Assembly: GCA_023634235.1 (NCBI GenBank)
Contig: JAMKCF010000013.1
Coordinates: 9,771,827 to 9,835,826 of the forward strand
Length of the DNA stretch: 64,000 bases
Origin: Pisaster brevispinus
Taxonomy: Eukaryota; Echinodermata; Asteroidea; Forcipulatida; Asteriidae
Reading direction: 5' to 3'
How positions within the stretch are numbered: position 1 is the first letter of the stretch; each line of letters begins with the position of its first letter. Position numbers and translations under genes: made by a program. The notes under the pieces are model-generated. The model had not been told where the DNA came from. It did no database searches and saw only the letters and a program-made list of their open reading frames with translations. Positions 13,248 through 26,300 of the stretch are shown here, one piece after another.

Positions 13248-16229
13248 TCGTCGTCTTCTTCCTTCAAAAATTGTCGGTCGATTAACTCAACAATGAAGAT
13301 GATTTGAAACTTGAAACTTACCATGTTTAAAGAACTTGGTGAGTAAATGAAACCGCAACTTTTTTGGAATGATGACGTCATTGATGACGTCATTACGTTA
13401 AAAAACCTTAAATAATTTGAAAATTTCATATCTTGAGAACCATAGATGCTACATACAAGATCTTTAATGCATATGAATAGTCTTGTAACGTTGTACAAAT
13501 TGTATGCAAATCGTGACCTCATTTGACCTTTACTTCCGGTCGAAACCGGAAGTTAATGGTACAAATTATGTTATTTGGGGCTCTGGAGCCTAAGTGAAGC
13601 AAAATATGAAAAAAAACTTTCAATGAATAATAATTTGTTTAGCTCACGAGCATTCTAGAAATATAATACGTGACGTCATAGCTGCGTCACAACGAAAATC
13701 GTAGACGAGGTCGAAAAAAAAATATTTTGCTTTCTCCAAAACTAAAGCTTGTACCGACTTGAAACTTACCAATTACCTAGACCACAGTGTGTACATGATA
13801 AAAAACAATTTTTGGAATGATAACGTCATCAATGACGTTATTACGTTAAATTGAAGTTTTATGTTAAAATAATCATATCTCAAGAACCATATATGCTACA
13901 TACATGATAATTGTACCATATAAAAGCTCTTGAGGTATTTTGAAATTTTGTTAATAAAAAATCGTATCTCATTTACTTAAATGTTTTTGTTAATATAATT
14001 ACGTGATTTTAAAACCCTTAGACGATTCTACAAATGTTTACAATGTGTGACCCCATTTGACCTTCACTTCCGGTCCAAACCGGAAGTATAAGTTTACACA
14101 TACAAAAATGTGTATCTTATAAATGAATCGTGGTACATTAATAATCATTAGGCCATGAGAATGAAAGTTATAGATTTGTGTCCGGGCATTTTTGAAATGA
14201 AATGAGGCTTTTTTTCATTTTTCATTACTCATTATTTTCTCGTAGTAAGCTTCTTCAACGATGTAATTGGAATATAACAAGTGTGTATGTAGTTATTAAT
14301 GCTAGTGATCTTGCTATATTGGGTACACAAACTCCTGAGATTTCCCTACATCTGTCTCACATACCATGCGTACTAAAAAAAAGCGTCCGTCCGAATTCTC
14401 AAAATGCCAAATGCGCCCGTTCATAAAATGTAGCGCCAGGACAAAATCGTCGAACCTTGTCTCAAAGACTCAATAATTAAGTTGACCCCGCGCTATCATG
14501 AGATATATTATTATTGTACATTGTCCACCCTGTGGAGAACCCTGCTACGGAGCCCCTAAAGGGACAGGTGAAAACAAATTGAAAAGGTAACAAAAAAGTT
14601 CAATACTATTTCGTTCCCTCGAAATACTAATTCGTTCCCCCGAAATACTATTTCGTTCCCTCGAAATATTATTTCGTTACCTCGAAATATTATTAAGTTA
14701 CCTCGAAATCATTTCGGTCCCTCGAAATACTAATTCGTTCCCTCGAAATCATTTCGTTCCCCCGAATTCCCTCGAAATATTATTTCGTTCCCTCGAAATA
14801 TTATTTCGTTCCCTCGAATATTATTTCGTTCCCCCGAAATATTATTTCGTTCCCTCAAAATATTATTTCGAGGGAACGAAATAATATTTCGATTATTTCG
14901 TTCCCTCGAAATATTGTTTCGGGGGAACGAAATAATATTTCGAGGGAACGAAATAGATTATTTCGAGGGAACGAATTAATTTATTTTATTTCCTCGAAAT
15001 CATTTCGTTCCCTCGAAATCATTTCGTTCCCTCGAAATCATTTCGTTCCCTCGAAAATATTTCGTTACCACGAATTATTATTTCGTTCCCACGAAATCAT
15101 TTAACTGCTACTGAGTCCATGAAATGCCGTTTCCTTTATCTCGGTATGCAAATAATATTCAGATGAGGCCTTCATAATGAGCCAGTAAGGAGACATGTTA
15201 GAGAAAACAATAGTATTTCGAAGGAACGAAAAACATTTCAATATTGTTTTTTCTTACATGTCTCCTTACTGGCTCATTATGAAGGCCTCATCTGAATATA
15301 ATTTGCATACTGAAATATATGAAACGGCATTTCATGGACTCCGTAGCAGTTAAAGGATTTCGAGGGAACGAAATAATAATTCGTGGTAACAAAATGATTT
15401 CGAGGGAACGAAATGATTTCGAGGGAACGAAATGATTTCGAGGGAACGAAATGATTTCGGGGGAACGAAATAAATTAATTTGTTCCCTCGAAATAATGTA
15501 TTTCGTTCCCGCGAAATAATAATTCGAGGGAACGAAATAATATTTCGAGGGAACGAAATAATAATTTGAGGGAACGAAATAATATTTTGAGGGAACGAAA
15601 TGATTTCGAGGTAACGAAATAATATTTCGAGGGAACGAAATAGTATTTCGAGGAAACGAAATACTAATTCGAGGGAACGAAATAATATTTCGAGGGAACG
15701 AAATAATATTGAACTTTTTTTTTACTTTTTCAATTTTTTTTCCACCTGTCCCTTTAGGGGCTCCGTACCCTGCTTGTATACTACTAATAAAATGCGTAAA
15801 TATAACCTTTCACCGTTGTTTGATGATTTGAAACTTGAAAATTTGTGATGCAGAGTCCTTTTTGTGAAAATAATGAAGTTTTTCGGCGGTAGCTTTTAGA
15901 GCATGCGGGCGGTGGACGCAAATCTATCATTTTCATTCTCATGGCCTTACACCATTTCAAAGCTTTTGGGCAATTCTAGATATCTTGTACAGAGTGTGAC
16001 CCCAGTTGACCTTTAGTTCCTGTCAAAACCGGAAGTTGAAGTTTCATATGACAAACCTTCATGCTATGATCTTGCATAAAGATTAACAAAAGCTACAAGT
16101 AAATATTTTGCCCGTCAGCACAGAACAAGGAGACAAAATACCTGCACGCAATATTGAACTTATTTTCAACTACGCAGTCACTACGTTCAAGCCGAACACC
16201 GTGAGTTTGTTCACAAACTCAATTTCTAG
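13248..16229 (+). mobile_element. Diverged Helitron-like unit G, interrupted by a foldback element
   Basis: Starts TCGTCGTCTTCTTCC at 13248 and ends with GAGTTTGT-TC-ACAAACTC, AATTT and CTAG at 16226-16229, after which the array stops. Its interior differs from units A-F but keeps the CCGGAAGT palindromes and TGACGTCA-like sites. A 1.22-kb foldback element at 14546-15767 is inserted in it. This is the last unit of the array. Confidence 0.6.
14546..15767. mobile_element. Foldback element with long repetitive inverted arms
   Basis: Terminal inverted repeats TACGGAGCCCCTAAAGGG... (14546-14570) and its complement (15743-15767) are flanked by a direct 6-bp repeat CCCTGC (14540-14545 and 15768-15773), consistent with a target-site duplication. 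Both arms are arrays of about 20-bp monomers built on TTTCGTTCCCTCGAAAT, mostly in one orientation on the left and inverted on the right. In the centre lies a second, non-repetitive inverted repeat (about 15105-15200 against 15255-15350) containing TGAGCCAGTAAGGAGACATG. No reading frame is evident. Structure matches Foldback-type or MITE elements; the transposase family is unknown. Confidence 0.8.
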
Positions 16230-16234
16230 TTTTA

Positions 16235-16500
16235 TATAATTCTACTGCCGCGGAGTAGATTTGGAATCGGGAGACTACTTAGTTCTGAAAAGAACTGTCT
16301 AGCCTATTAGCTACTACCTGGGCGGAGGGTAGGAAATCTGCCGGGACTACTACTTTAGTTTAATAGTGGATCGGATCGAGTAGGGGACTTCTCGTTATTA
16401 ACTTCACTGCCGCGGAGTGAGTTCTTAAAGTTGGTCTTAACGTTTCGACTAGCTTGCTCTAGTCATCGTCAAATCTACGGTAGTAGAATTAAAAAAGCAA
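16235..16500 (-). mobile_element. Possible Penelope-like element terminal fragment
   Basis: On the minus strand the segment 16440-16480 reads GACGATGACTAGAG...CTAGTCGAAACGTT: a GACTAG/CTAGTC hairpin followed by GAAA. This resembles the hammerhead-derived termini of Penelope-like elements but the CUGANGA box is incomplete. Two copies of CTGCCGCGGAGT (about 16246 and 16409) suggest internal repetition. No coding sequence is present. Confidence 0.35.
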
Positions 16501-16689
16501 GACCTAGTTCTCAAAAAAACAAATGTACATAGCTAGTAGATATACACATGGTGTTACCGCAAAACGGAATATATATAAATACAATGTCGTTTGGAAAAGT
16601 ATGTAATTTTTTTGTTTAATCGTAAGTGTATGCTGTCAAAATTAGCAAGCAAGCAAACAAACAAGCAATTCAGCAAGTAACAAGCAACA

Positions 16690-17205
16690 AGCAAGCAAGC
16701 AGGTAAGCAGGCAAGCAGGCTAGCGGGCGAGCGGGCGAGCGGGCGGGCGGGCGAGCGGGCGGGCTGGCGAGCGGGCGGGCTGGCGAGCGGGCGGGTGGGC
16801 GGGCGGTCGGGCTTGCGTGCTTGCGGGCTTGCTGGCTTGCGGGCTCACGGGCGCGTGGGCTCGCGGGCACGCGGGCTCTTGGGCTCGCGGGCTCTTGGGC
16901 TCTTGGGCTCGCGGGCTCTTGGGCTTGCGGGCGAACGGGTGAGTGGGCTGGCGGGCGGCTCTTGGGCTCTTGGGCTCTTGGGCTCTTGGGCTCTTGGGCT
17001 TGCAGGCTCGCGGGCTCGCGGGCTGGCGGGCTCGTGGGCTGGCGGGCTGGCGGGCTGGCGGGCTGGCGGGCTGGCGGGCTTGCGGGCTTGCGGGCTTGCG
17101 TGCTTGCGGGCGAACAGGCGAGCGGGAGAGCGGGCGAGCGGGCGAGCGGGCGAGCGGGCAAGCGGGCGAGCGGGCAAGCAGGCAAGCAAGCAAGCAAGTA
17201 GAGAA
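16690..17205. repeat. GC-rich minisatellite (GCGGGCT/GCGAGCGG family)
   Basis: About 500 bp of short degenerate repeats, GCGGGCTTG, GCGGGCTGG, GCGGGCGA and CTCTTGGG, starting and ending in AGCAAGCA runs. The unit lacks stop codons in several frames, so overlapping open frames appear on both strands (Pro/Ala/Arg-rich one way, Gly/Ala/Arg/Leu-rich the other). These are composition artefacts. It sits 30 bp past the donor of the last visible exon of gene 2, in its intron. Confidence 0.85.
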
Positions 17206-17231
17206 AAAAAACTAAAACTAAACAAACATAC

Positions 17232-17363
17232 CTTGGCAATTGGAACCTATGTATCGTGATGCACATCCTTGATTGCATCGACCTGTTTTCTTATTGCATG
17301 ATACTTCAGGAGCGCAGTGACATATCTGAGCACAATTAGCACCATATCTTCCTTCTTCACATT
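17232..17363 (-). CDS. Gene 2 exon 6: EGF-like ([11 protein letters not shown]...)
   Basis: Bounded by TTTCAG at 17364-17369 (read on minus) and donor AAG/GTATG. Encodes a cysteine-rich EGF-like module starting [17 protein letters not shown] and ending [12 protein letters not shown], with regularly spaced cysteines typical of the multiple-EGF/Tie type. Phase 1 at both ends, as usual for shuffled extracellular modules. Last exon of this gene seen before the left edge. Confidence 0.8.
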
Positions 17364-20300
17364 CTGAAACAACAAATTGAACACTCGCAAGGAAAATCAC
17401 ATGTCGTTGAACAATTTATGTCAGTTCTTCGTTTGATCGTCAGTAGATACTGTCAAAATATGTTGTTGAATCTGTTGTAATGTCCTTTAAAGCTTATTGC
17501 GTCATTTTTACTTCATTTCAGTACTGTCCTGGTCAAAAAGTTGGGATATTTCCATCAGCATCACCATGGAATGTATGCTCACGTTCATAAGACCATCTTA
17601 ACTTGGTATGTTGTTAAAATTACTACAATCCTAGATTAAGGTGTTTCAGAAGGTGTGCGTAATATGTGTACTAGAGTGCAGAGGCAAGAAGTGACCCCAA
17701 TTGAAAGCGCACGTAGTGGAGATGCATCACATTATGCATGTCGATGCATTGTTCAATTTTAGGTAGCCTAACATTGGTTGGAGATGAACCGACAAAATAA
17801 AAGCGAATGGAATAAAGTATGTACGAGCTACCTTTTGACTAAATCAACTAATAAATCCAGGCTGCTGAAAAACCTCCAAATCTTAAAAAACAAAAAAACA
17901 ACAACAAACCAACAAACCAACAAACCAAGAAACCCTCAAAACAACACCAACGAACCAACGGAACAGCGAGCCAGCGAACAAACGAAGGGACGAACAAACA
18001 AACAGAAAAAGAACTGATGATTAATAACAGCTGAAGACAATCAAAGTATACTGATCGAATGACTTTGAGTTGTTACTGGAAAGTGTGCACTATATTTACG
18101 TCTTATAAGATAACCACTTGGAAAGCCGTTTGTATTGCTTTTTTAGATGATGCATAAGATTATAGATCGCAAAAGGAGGAGGATTGGGAACTCGGGCTGC
18201 AATGTGAAATGAGCACTAGACTTTATTTCAGCAAGCAACTTTTTTGACGCAACAAAAACCAGTACAAGCAATGACCTTTGATATCAAAAACATTTGCTAT
18301 TTGAAATTGCGCCCATGCATATTTCAAGTTCCAATAGTACATACAGCTCAATTTCCCCATCCTGAGCTTTCGGCACTCTTGAATCAGTGGATGATACCTT
18401 CTTTGCAGTCCAGTCCTTTGTAACCGGTTGCACAACTGCAACCATAGGGGTCAGGTAAACAGAACAGTAGTCCCTCGCAGGAAGAAGCACCCAATACGTA
18501 TGAATCACACTTTAAGTTTCCTCTTTGGCCGAAGGTATTTCTTCCATGTACTACAAGGGTATCAAATACAGTAACACTATTACAGATACACACAAATAAT
18601 TGTTCCGAAGTTACTTTGCTTTTGTGACCGAAGTCACTCATTTTTCTAAATGGCCACAAGTCTTTAGATGTGAAGACATATCTAAAATGCTTAGTGCTCT
18701 AATGTTGCTCAGGGGTCAATCAATCCATGTCAGTTCAAAACACCCAAATGCTTTATATCACTTTATAGTGTTTTTAGACACGCAAAACCAAAATGCGTTT
18801 CACTTTATGTAACTACGTGTGTATGTAAAAATAAAACAAACTATACCATAATTAACTATACTATTCATGGATTAAACAACCTTTTATACTTGGTTATTTG
18901 AGACATCCCATAGCAACCCAAGTTTGAGTGTTATTTGTCGTGTGTCATGAACAGTTACTGATCATTGAATTGTTATCTTGTGCTTTCTTATGTTTTACGT
19001 TTTGAATGTTTTTCCTGAATACGTTTTACCTTGTAATTCTTAACGGCAGTATTTTTTGTTTCGAGTAAGCATGTAAAAAGAACAATTCGTTGAATTTCAA
19101 CTTGAAACCGTGAAAATGTTGATAAAGCTTATTTGTTGATAAAGCTTATTTCTAACTTTTCTAATAAAATTAACTGAAGTTGTAGAAGCGGAGGATGTTG
19201 AAAGTGTGTCATTATCATTAAGAGGAGAGAGTTCTGGGCGAGAAAGCACATTTATTAATGAATAGAAACAAAAATTGTATGACAGAACAAACTAAAGATG
19301 TGATCAATACTAACATGTTTCACAGGTTGTGCCACTGAAACCAGGTGGACAAATACAAACACCACTGACGTCATCACACACTCCGCCATTTAAACAGACC
19401 AGGCAGTAATCTAGACAGTCAGGCTTCCCCCATTTGTTTTCCTGACATCCTGTAACAACATAATAGTCACATTTTGAGGCTTAGGGAAAAACTATACAGC
19501 TGAAATTTGTGTGAAAAGGTTAAAGATGCGTGGGCAATTTGTTTGCTGAGATACTGACGGTTTTGACATAAACCTCAGAAAATGTTTTGGAAAGATGATA
19601 ATATTTAAAAACAAAAACAAATTAAAAATAAAAAGCTTTAAAAACAGGAAATTAAGCACAAATCTTAATTTCGAGTTTGAATAACCAAATATTTAATAGT
19701 AGCTAAAATGTGTACACAAAGCACTTTTCTAACTCGAGGATAAACAAAGTACAAGTAGATTTATTTTTCACCATGCACATCGCAAATCCCAAAAATGTGA
19801 CTTATTTTTCACAATGAAAAATAGTATTAGCTGTTGCAATCTGCTTACCAACCAAAAGGACCTATGGTATAAATGCAAAAAATAGTTAGTGGCCTGACGT
19901 TTCGACCCTAGCAGAGTCTTTCTCGAAGGCTAAATGACAAGACTACAAACATAAACAAGTACATGTATACATTACTGATGTTACAAAAGCAGTCAAGTGG
20001 AAATAGATGGTGGAGAGGAAAATACACAGATAAAGGAGGGTAACGAAAGGGAGGGGGATGGGGGAAGGGGCTGGTTGACCACAAGAGGTGGGGAACTCAA
20101 AGGACAAAATCAATGATGGGGAGAGGGAGAGAAAAGCAGTTTGTTGGTGAATGAGGCAGACCTGGGGGATTATCTGTGGTAAAAAGGAGAAGGAAAAGAC
20201 AAAAATTATTAGTCATTTCCTTCTTGGATGTTCAGACCACGGGGTTGAATGGTCTGGAGACGCCTTATCCGTAATTTGTCTCTACTCAGACGAACAATTT

Positions 20301-23300
20301 CTCCGTGGTTTCCTAGTGCCTCAATGCCCTGTAAAATCATGTTAGAAATGGAGTGATTAGGAAGATTGAAATGATGTCCTACGGGTGTATCCAGCTTATG
20401 GGTGTTGACTGTGGATCTGTGGCCGTAGAAACGTCTCTTGAGTGTAGTTCTTGTTTCACCTATATAGAACACTACAAACTTTAACAATGTGACGCATACC
20501 GATGACGTGTGTTTTTCTCATTGTCTATGCAATATTACAAGCAACGAATCGGCTACTAAAGGAGGGGGGGGTCACACTCTCTAGCCATTTAAATAGAAAA
20601 AATATTCTAGCGAGATTTTTACACGGTACACAATTTGCTTGATTTGCCTTTTCACAGTAGTAACAGTACAACGCTCGCAGTTTGTATAGAAACATCAATC
20701 TGGCCAGGATGTAATAGTATGTAGGCTAATAGCATAAGGCATTTTAAGGCGTGGGGTCCGGGTCCCGCTTTAGGTGCATTAGATATGTACATTTTGTTCA
20801 CCTGGATTTAAATCAACTTGAACAAAACTACTAAAACTAATTCGGCTCTTTAAAGAGATGTTAATTTTGTGTTTATTTTTTTTCGTCAAAAGTTTTCTGA
20901 CCAGTATTTTGGTTGAAATTTGATAGGAAAAGCTTGACGCCCCTCCCCATTTTCGATTTTTGAACTAGCGTTTGTTTCGACGTTGGCGACGTCCTCACAG
21001 GGTCAGACTTATTTCGTCGCAATACGGACTGGTAAAAATTGTCTATCTTCGTCTCTATGCATTTCCCAATTAGCCTTGTTTTGATCATCGCTAATTTTTC
21101 AATTTCCCCCCTGTGTAAGCTTGTATCATGCCTTGCATCCATGGTCACAAAATCTTTTCGTTCAAGCAATAAACATTATAATTTGGGCGCTAAATCGAAT
21201 AGTACAAATATTAAGTTTTGTGGGAGAGCTTGACATTTCTTTCACTCAAAATAATCTTGAGAGCACGACATGGTTTTGAGTAAAAGCAATAAGTAATTCC
21301 GTGTAGTCGAATTTTTTCAGGCTCATGAAATCAGTTTAAAATCATCTGGATGAATAAAACAGATAATTTCCTATGCTCGAAATACAAAGTTTCTTTTTGT
21401 TCAAAATCATTTTGTGCACTCAAATAACTGTTTCGTCCACTCGAAATCATTATGTACACTCAAAGTCCAGCGCACGAAATTCTCCTCTGGAGAAAATTCC
21501 CCTGGTCACTTGAGTTGATACTGATCCCTTCAGAAGTGCATGACGGGCAAACCTTTTTCATCAAACACTGCGATGTTTCCACGAACCAACGCTTTTGACA
21601 TTTCAACGGCTTTTGGTTTCAGTGATGTGATTTGATTGCATACAAATATACAATTGTGGGTAATTATTTGTGTGCCCTTACACACGCCAACTCACGGTGT
21701 ACTTCTAACAACGCAATAATGCTACCCCACAAGGTTTTCTTTGTTCTAGTGGTAACCCACATATAATTTCTTCAGAAAAAGGAATAATAGAACAACAATT
21801 TAGGTACCCCGTTACTGCCATATGTAAAGGTATGTGAGTTTGTATACTCATTAAAACCGGGAACCAATGGTTTCCGATTGGATTAAGGTCCCAAGTTGAA
21901 AATTGCGTACAAAACCAATGGGAGCTGTTGCAAAAAAGTCAAAACCAAAGAGGGACAATAAGCGGTCCCCGATTGCAGGTGTTTAAACATGGGGGCTTAC
22001 GGGAGCGCCCTCGTGGGGTATTTTCAACAATGGAACAATAGAACCCACCAGGGAATTCTTGTTCAGCCTGGACCCACAAGAGAACTCAGCGGAAAAGGGA
22101 ATAATAGAACAATTTGAGAAGGACCTCACTAACCGAATCAGTAAGGACAAAAACAAAGGGAAAACAAAGGAAATTCTGAAGACCAGGTGCTCCACAAGTA
22201 TTGTGTACAAAGTCTAAGAGAAACTGTTAAATGCAGGGACAAAGGAAAGAACAAAAGAATTCCTCACAAGGGTGCATTTTTGAGAACGTTACACACGCCA
22301 ACTTACGGGGTTCCTTTAATAGTGAAGCATTGCTACCCCACAAGGTTTTCTTTGTTATAGTGGTACCCCACAGAGAATTTCTTTAGGAAAGGGAATAATA
22401 GAAAAACAATGGAAGTACCCCATAACTGCCATATGTAAGGGTGTGAGCGTGTCTATCCATTCAAACCGAGGACTTTAACAAAAGGGATCCGGGTGTTTGA
22501 CACAGCGAGGACGTCCTCGCTTCGTTTTCGTGTACAAACCCAATGGGGACGTCGCTAAAAAAAACTATGTCCAAACAATGGGAGAACAAAGAGAAGTCCT
22601 CGGTAAGCGGGATTTACAAACATGTGGCTGTGTGTGTGTGTGTGTGTGTGTCAAATTTGACCGGGGGGCATGCGCGCCAGTGGCCCTGATCCACGCATGA
22701 GTATTTTTGATATTAACAAACTTATGTTGGCTATTTGAGAAGTCGGTTTTACAAAAACAAACGGACGTCATATTGGATATACGTGAACTTGTGACATAAA
22801 GACAAAACGGTAACAGGAGTAAAGAAAATTGCGTTGACAAATTCAGGTAATTTTATGACGTTATGAACATGGGGAGCGAAGGGCCGTACCCTGTTTCCAC
22901 TTTCGTTTCAATTTGTTGTGAAGAGTCCTGCTAAGGTAAATCAATACTGCATTTAGTTCACCCCCATTGACTGGTATAATCCAATGTCAAGTTATATCGA
23001 AGAATGATTTACCTCTGACAAGTAACCTCATGAACGCCTGTTTGCCTTCACTGCGTACCAAAGCTTGGTGAACCTCGTATGTTCCAGCATGTGTGCTACT
23101 TGCTCCTTGGATATCATAATGAAGGTTGTCATTATTGAAAGGACTGCTGCCTTCCTTTCTCCAACGAGTAGCATTCCGCGAGTCTGACGTAGCAGTAACT
23201 GCAAGACTTACAGCATCCCCTGAGTTTACCGTCTGACTTATAGCAGTTGGCAGAAAGTCAGCTGCAGAACAAAAGTAAATGAATTTGCAAAGTCTAAAAG

Positions 23301-26300
23301 TCAGTGACATAACCAGCAAGGGGGAAGGAGTGGGATGGGTTCAGAAATATTTGCCCTAATGAGATAAACGATAAAATACAATATAAGTAAAAAACCCCAC
23401 AAAAACCCCCAAAACCCCCCAAAACACGTAAAGATATGTCCACGCAACAACTGGATTTGTTGAAATAGAAAAACACATCTTAAGAATGTTGTAGATTTTA
23501 TTAGACATTTTATGTCACAATGTTCGATTTGTCATATCATTTTTACTTCCACATCAATTTTTAAACAGCTTACTTCAGCGCAGAACTCACTACTTACAAT
23601 CAGTGCTCATAATAACGGTAACAATGCTAGTAGTCGCCGCACCTCCAGTACTTGTCGCTTGACAAGCATATACACCAATCCGTGAGACCCCGTCAGATGC
23701 CGGCATCCGTAGAACAGACACAGTTGGGTTCAGAGAGCTACCTCTTGGTAAGCTTCGGCCATTAGTGTCGGAAGTTCCGGTTGTTGGAGTACGAGCGACA
23801 GTTCCGTCCAAGTTGACAAAGAATCCAGCTACGAAGGTCTCCTCCGAAGAACTTGAGACTCTTGGTTTAGTTACACAAGTAAAATCGTCTACGGCAAACA
23901 CACCTACAATTTAAGCTAAATATTTATTTTCCGTCTCTTCCATCCAAGATTTTAGTTGATCCTTGTTATATTGGTATAGGTAAGGGCTTAATTGAAATAT
24001 TGTTTTCACTCGCAGGATTGGTTTAATTTCTGGTTTATTAAAAACATTCAAAACTCACAGCCCAAGGGCTGAATTACATCTGAATTTACAAAGAGATTAA
24101 GACAAGCAATACTTAAAAAAGGGAAAAAGAAACACACAAAACACAAAATTAAGAATTGTTAAGCATTTTAGTTAACACAGGGATGGGGCTCTTTTTATAC
24201 CTTTCGGTTCGGCAAAGAGGGATGGCAAGATGGGTGGAGTTACGAAGGTTATTTAATCTACACGGAGGGAGCCATTCTCTGTACACTGATGAGTTAAGAA
24301 GTTTTTTACCAAATTTAAAGGAGAGTTTATCTCGTCTAACTTTAAGAGTTTCGATGTTGAGCTTATTACAAATGAACTGGTAAGAAGTATGGCTGCTTAG
24401 ATCAATGGAAAGAATGGTTCTGGGTGCTTTCTTTTGCAATTTTTCTAAGTGTTCAATTTGGGCACTGGTTAACCCTGAGTGCCAGACAGAGCTGGCATAC
24501 TCCACGGATGGCCTAACATATTGCACATAAACCCTCACTAAATCGTCAATTGGGACGCCGCAGCGTTTAAGTTGTCTTAAAAAGTACAATCTACTATTAA
24601 AAGAGATACTCATTTTATTAATATGTAAGTATGTAAGTTTATATCACGTTTTTCGTTCCATTGATTTTTGTTTAGCCTAGGCTGATTATTATTGATATTA
24701 CCGTCATCTTTCGGCAGATGTGGATTAGGTCACTTCGTGGTTTAAGAATCAGATAACAAACCATAAGGGAAACTGACTGGATAACTTTAAATTCATTTAG
24801 ATAACTGAACAAAACAAAGCAAAACCAACAAGTTCTGGAACAACGTGTTTGTGCTCTACTAACTGAGCTTTCTAGCCTTGTGTTGGCGTCATCAATTGCC
24901 AAGTTGCGGTTTTACGTGATCTTTATACACAACGAATCCCGATTGAGCTGAAACCTTGCATTTATTCAAGTCAAGATGTGCTACATCTACAAATCAAGGT
25001 CAAATTACAATGATGTCATCAAGTGTCCCGTGACTTGACCTTAAATATGCACTTTTCAAAGATTCATATTTACAAGAAAAAATGATTGAGCTAAAACCTT
25101 TGTGTATCAAGTCTGGATTTGTAACATCAAACATTTAAGACTCTGATCTAATGACGTCATCCTTTGTCAAACGAAGTCGCCTTAAATGTGCAGTTTTACA
25201 TGATCTTTATTCACAAAAAAATGTCGATCGAGATGAAACGTTGCATTTATTCAAGCCAGGATGCGGTATCATCTTTATATCAAGGTCACATTATAATGAT
25301 GTCATTAAGTGTCACGTGACGTGATCTTAAAGCTGCACTTTTCAAAGATTTTATATTAACAGGAAAAAATGCACGAGTAAGTTGAAACTTTGCATGTATT
25401 TAAGACGGGATGTTCTTTGTACATTATCAAGTGTCACGTGACGTCACCAGGTACAGTTTACAAGATTTATAGATAAAAATACACATTCGAGCTGTTACCT
25501 TGTCACATGAAATCACCTTAACGGTCCAGTTTTACGTGCTCTATAAATACAAACAAAATGCACCAGCAACTATTGTCTTTGTTTTTTGCTTTACTTTTAT
25601 TTTGAAATTAATTTGTTGTTGTCATTCTTCTTTTTCTTCTTTTCAGATAATTTGTCCGCAAAATTGATCATGTAGTTAGATTATAATTTGTAGATTTAAA
25701 ATGACTGTTTACGTCATAATGACGTCATCGGGTGTCGAATTACATTAAATCAAACTTTAAAACTTGACAAAATCATGACTGATCTACAACACAATTAATT
25801 TTTACAATAGTACATCATCGGAAAGGGCTTCGAACGCTCAACAAATGCCACACAGAGTCTGACCTCATTTGAACTTGACATCCGATTCAAACCAGTAGTA
25901 AACATTTTAACAATTTATATCTCACTGACTTCTCATCATTTTATCACAATGTTACATCAGATTGAAGGTCTGCGATCCTGCTCAAACTTTTGCACAGAGA
26001 CGATTTCAATATGACATTAAGTTTTTGTCCTAAATGGGCGTGAAAGCCAACGTTAGTATTAACCCGCATCTAACCTATGTGTAGAGAAAAGCACTGTAGC
26101 TGACTGTTTCGCTGCATTAATAATAAGGTTCAAAGTCCACGAAGCCTGCGCGTACAGTCCCACATAACGGAAAAGTTAGCAGTACGTATCAAATCAAGGA
26201 TACGAGCCCCTTGGTTTCTTTTTGTGAGATTATACAAATGTAGTATAGGTCTTCATTTTAAATTGTGTGCGTGACATTACGTGACCTCTACTTCCGGTTG

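Larger units (their letters stand above)
1..16229 (+). mobile_element. Head-to-tail array of non-autonomous Helitron-like elements
   Basis: Eight consecutive units (one partial at the left edge) share the same 3' terminus: a conserved CGAACACC, a short hairpin (for example GTTTTTGT / ACAAAAAC), 5-8 nt, then CTAG followed by T. After most termini a poly-T tract leads straight into TCTTCTCCATCTTCTTC, read here as the 5' TC end of the next unit. Hairpin plus CTRR at the 3' end, TC at the 5' end and no terminal inverted repeat are the known Helitron signature. No Rep/helicase reading frame was seen, so all units are non-autonomous. Inside, each unit is a chain of roughly 130-150 bp subrepeats, many carrying a CCGGAAGT palindrome and others paired TGACGTCA motifs. 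Alternative reading: a plain satellite whose monomer happens to end in a hairpin. Confidence 0.75.

Noticed and set aside
1..16229. CRISPR-like array, because of regularly spaced palindromic repeats
   Set aside because: Eukaryotic context, spacers are themselves repeated, and the ends match Helitron termini.
16670..17278. Long overlapping open frames on both strands (up to 202 codons, Pro/Ala/Arg or Gly/Ala/Arg-rich)
   Set aside because: They arise from a GC-rich minisatellite without stop codons; no start context, no domain, and both strands are open.
20873..21169. 98-codon minus-strand frame
   Set aside because: No recognisable domain, no splice-site or family support, lies in a repeat-rich intron.
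22497..22700. Short plus-strand frame through the (GT)n tract
   Set aside because: Contains a Cys/Val run from the microsatellite; no support as coding.
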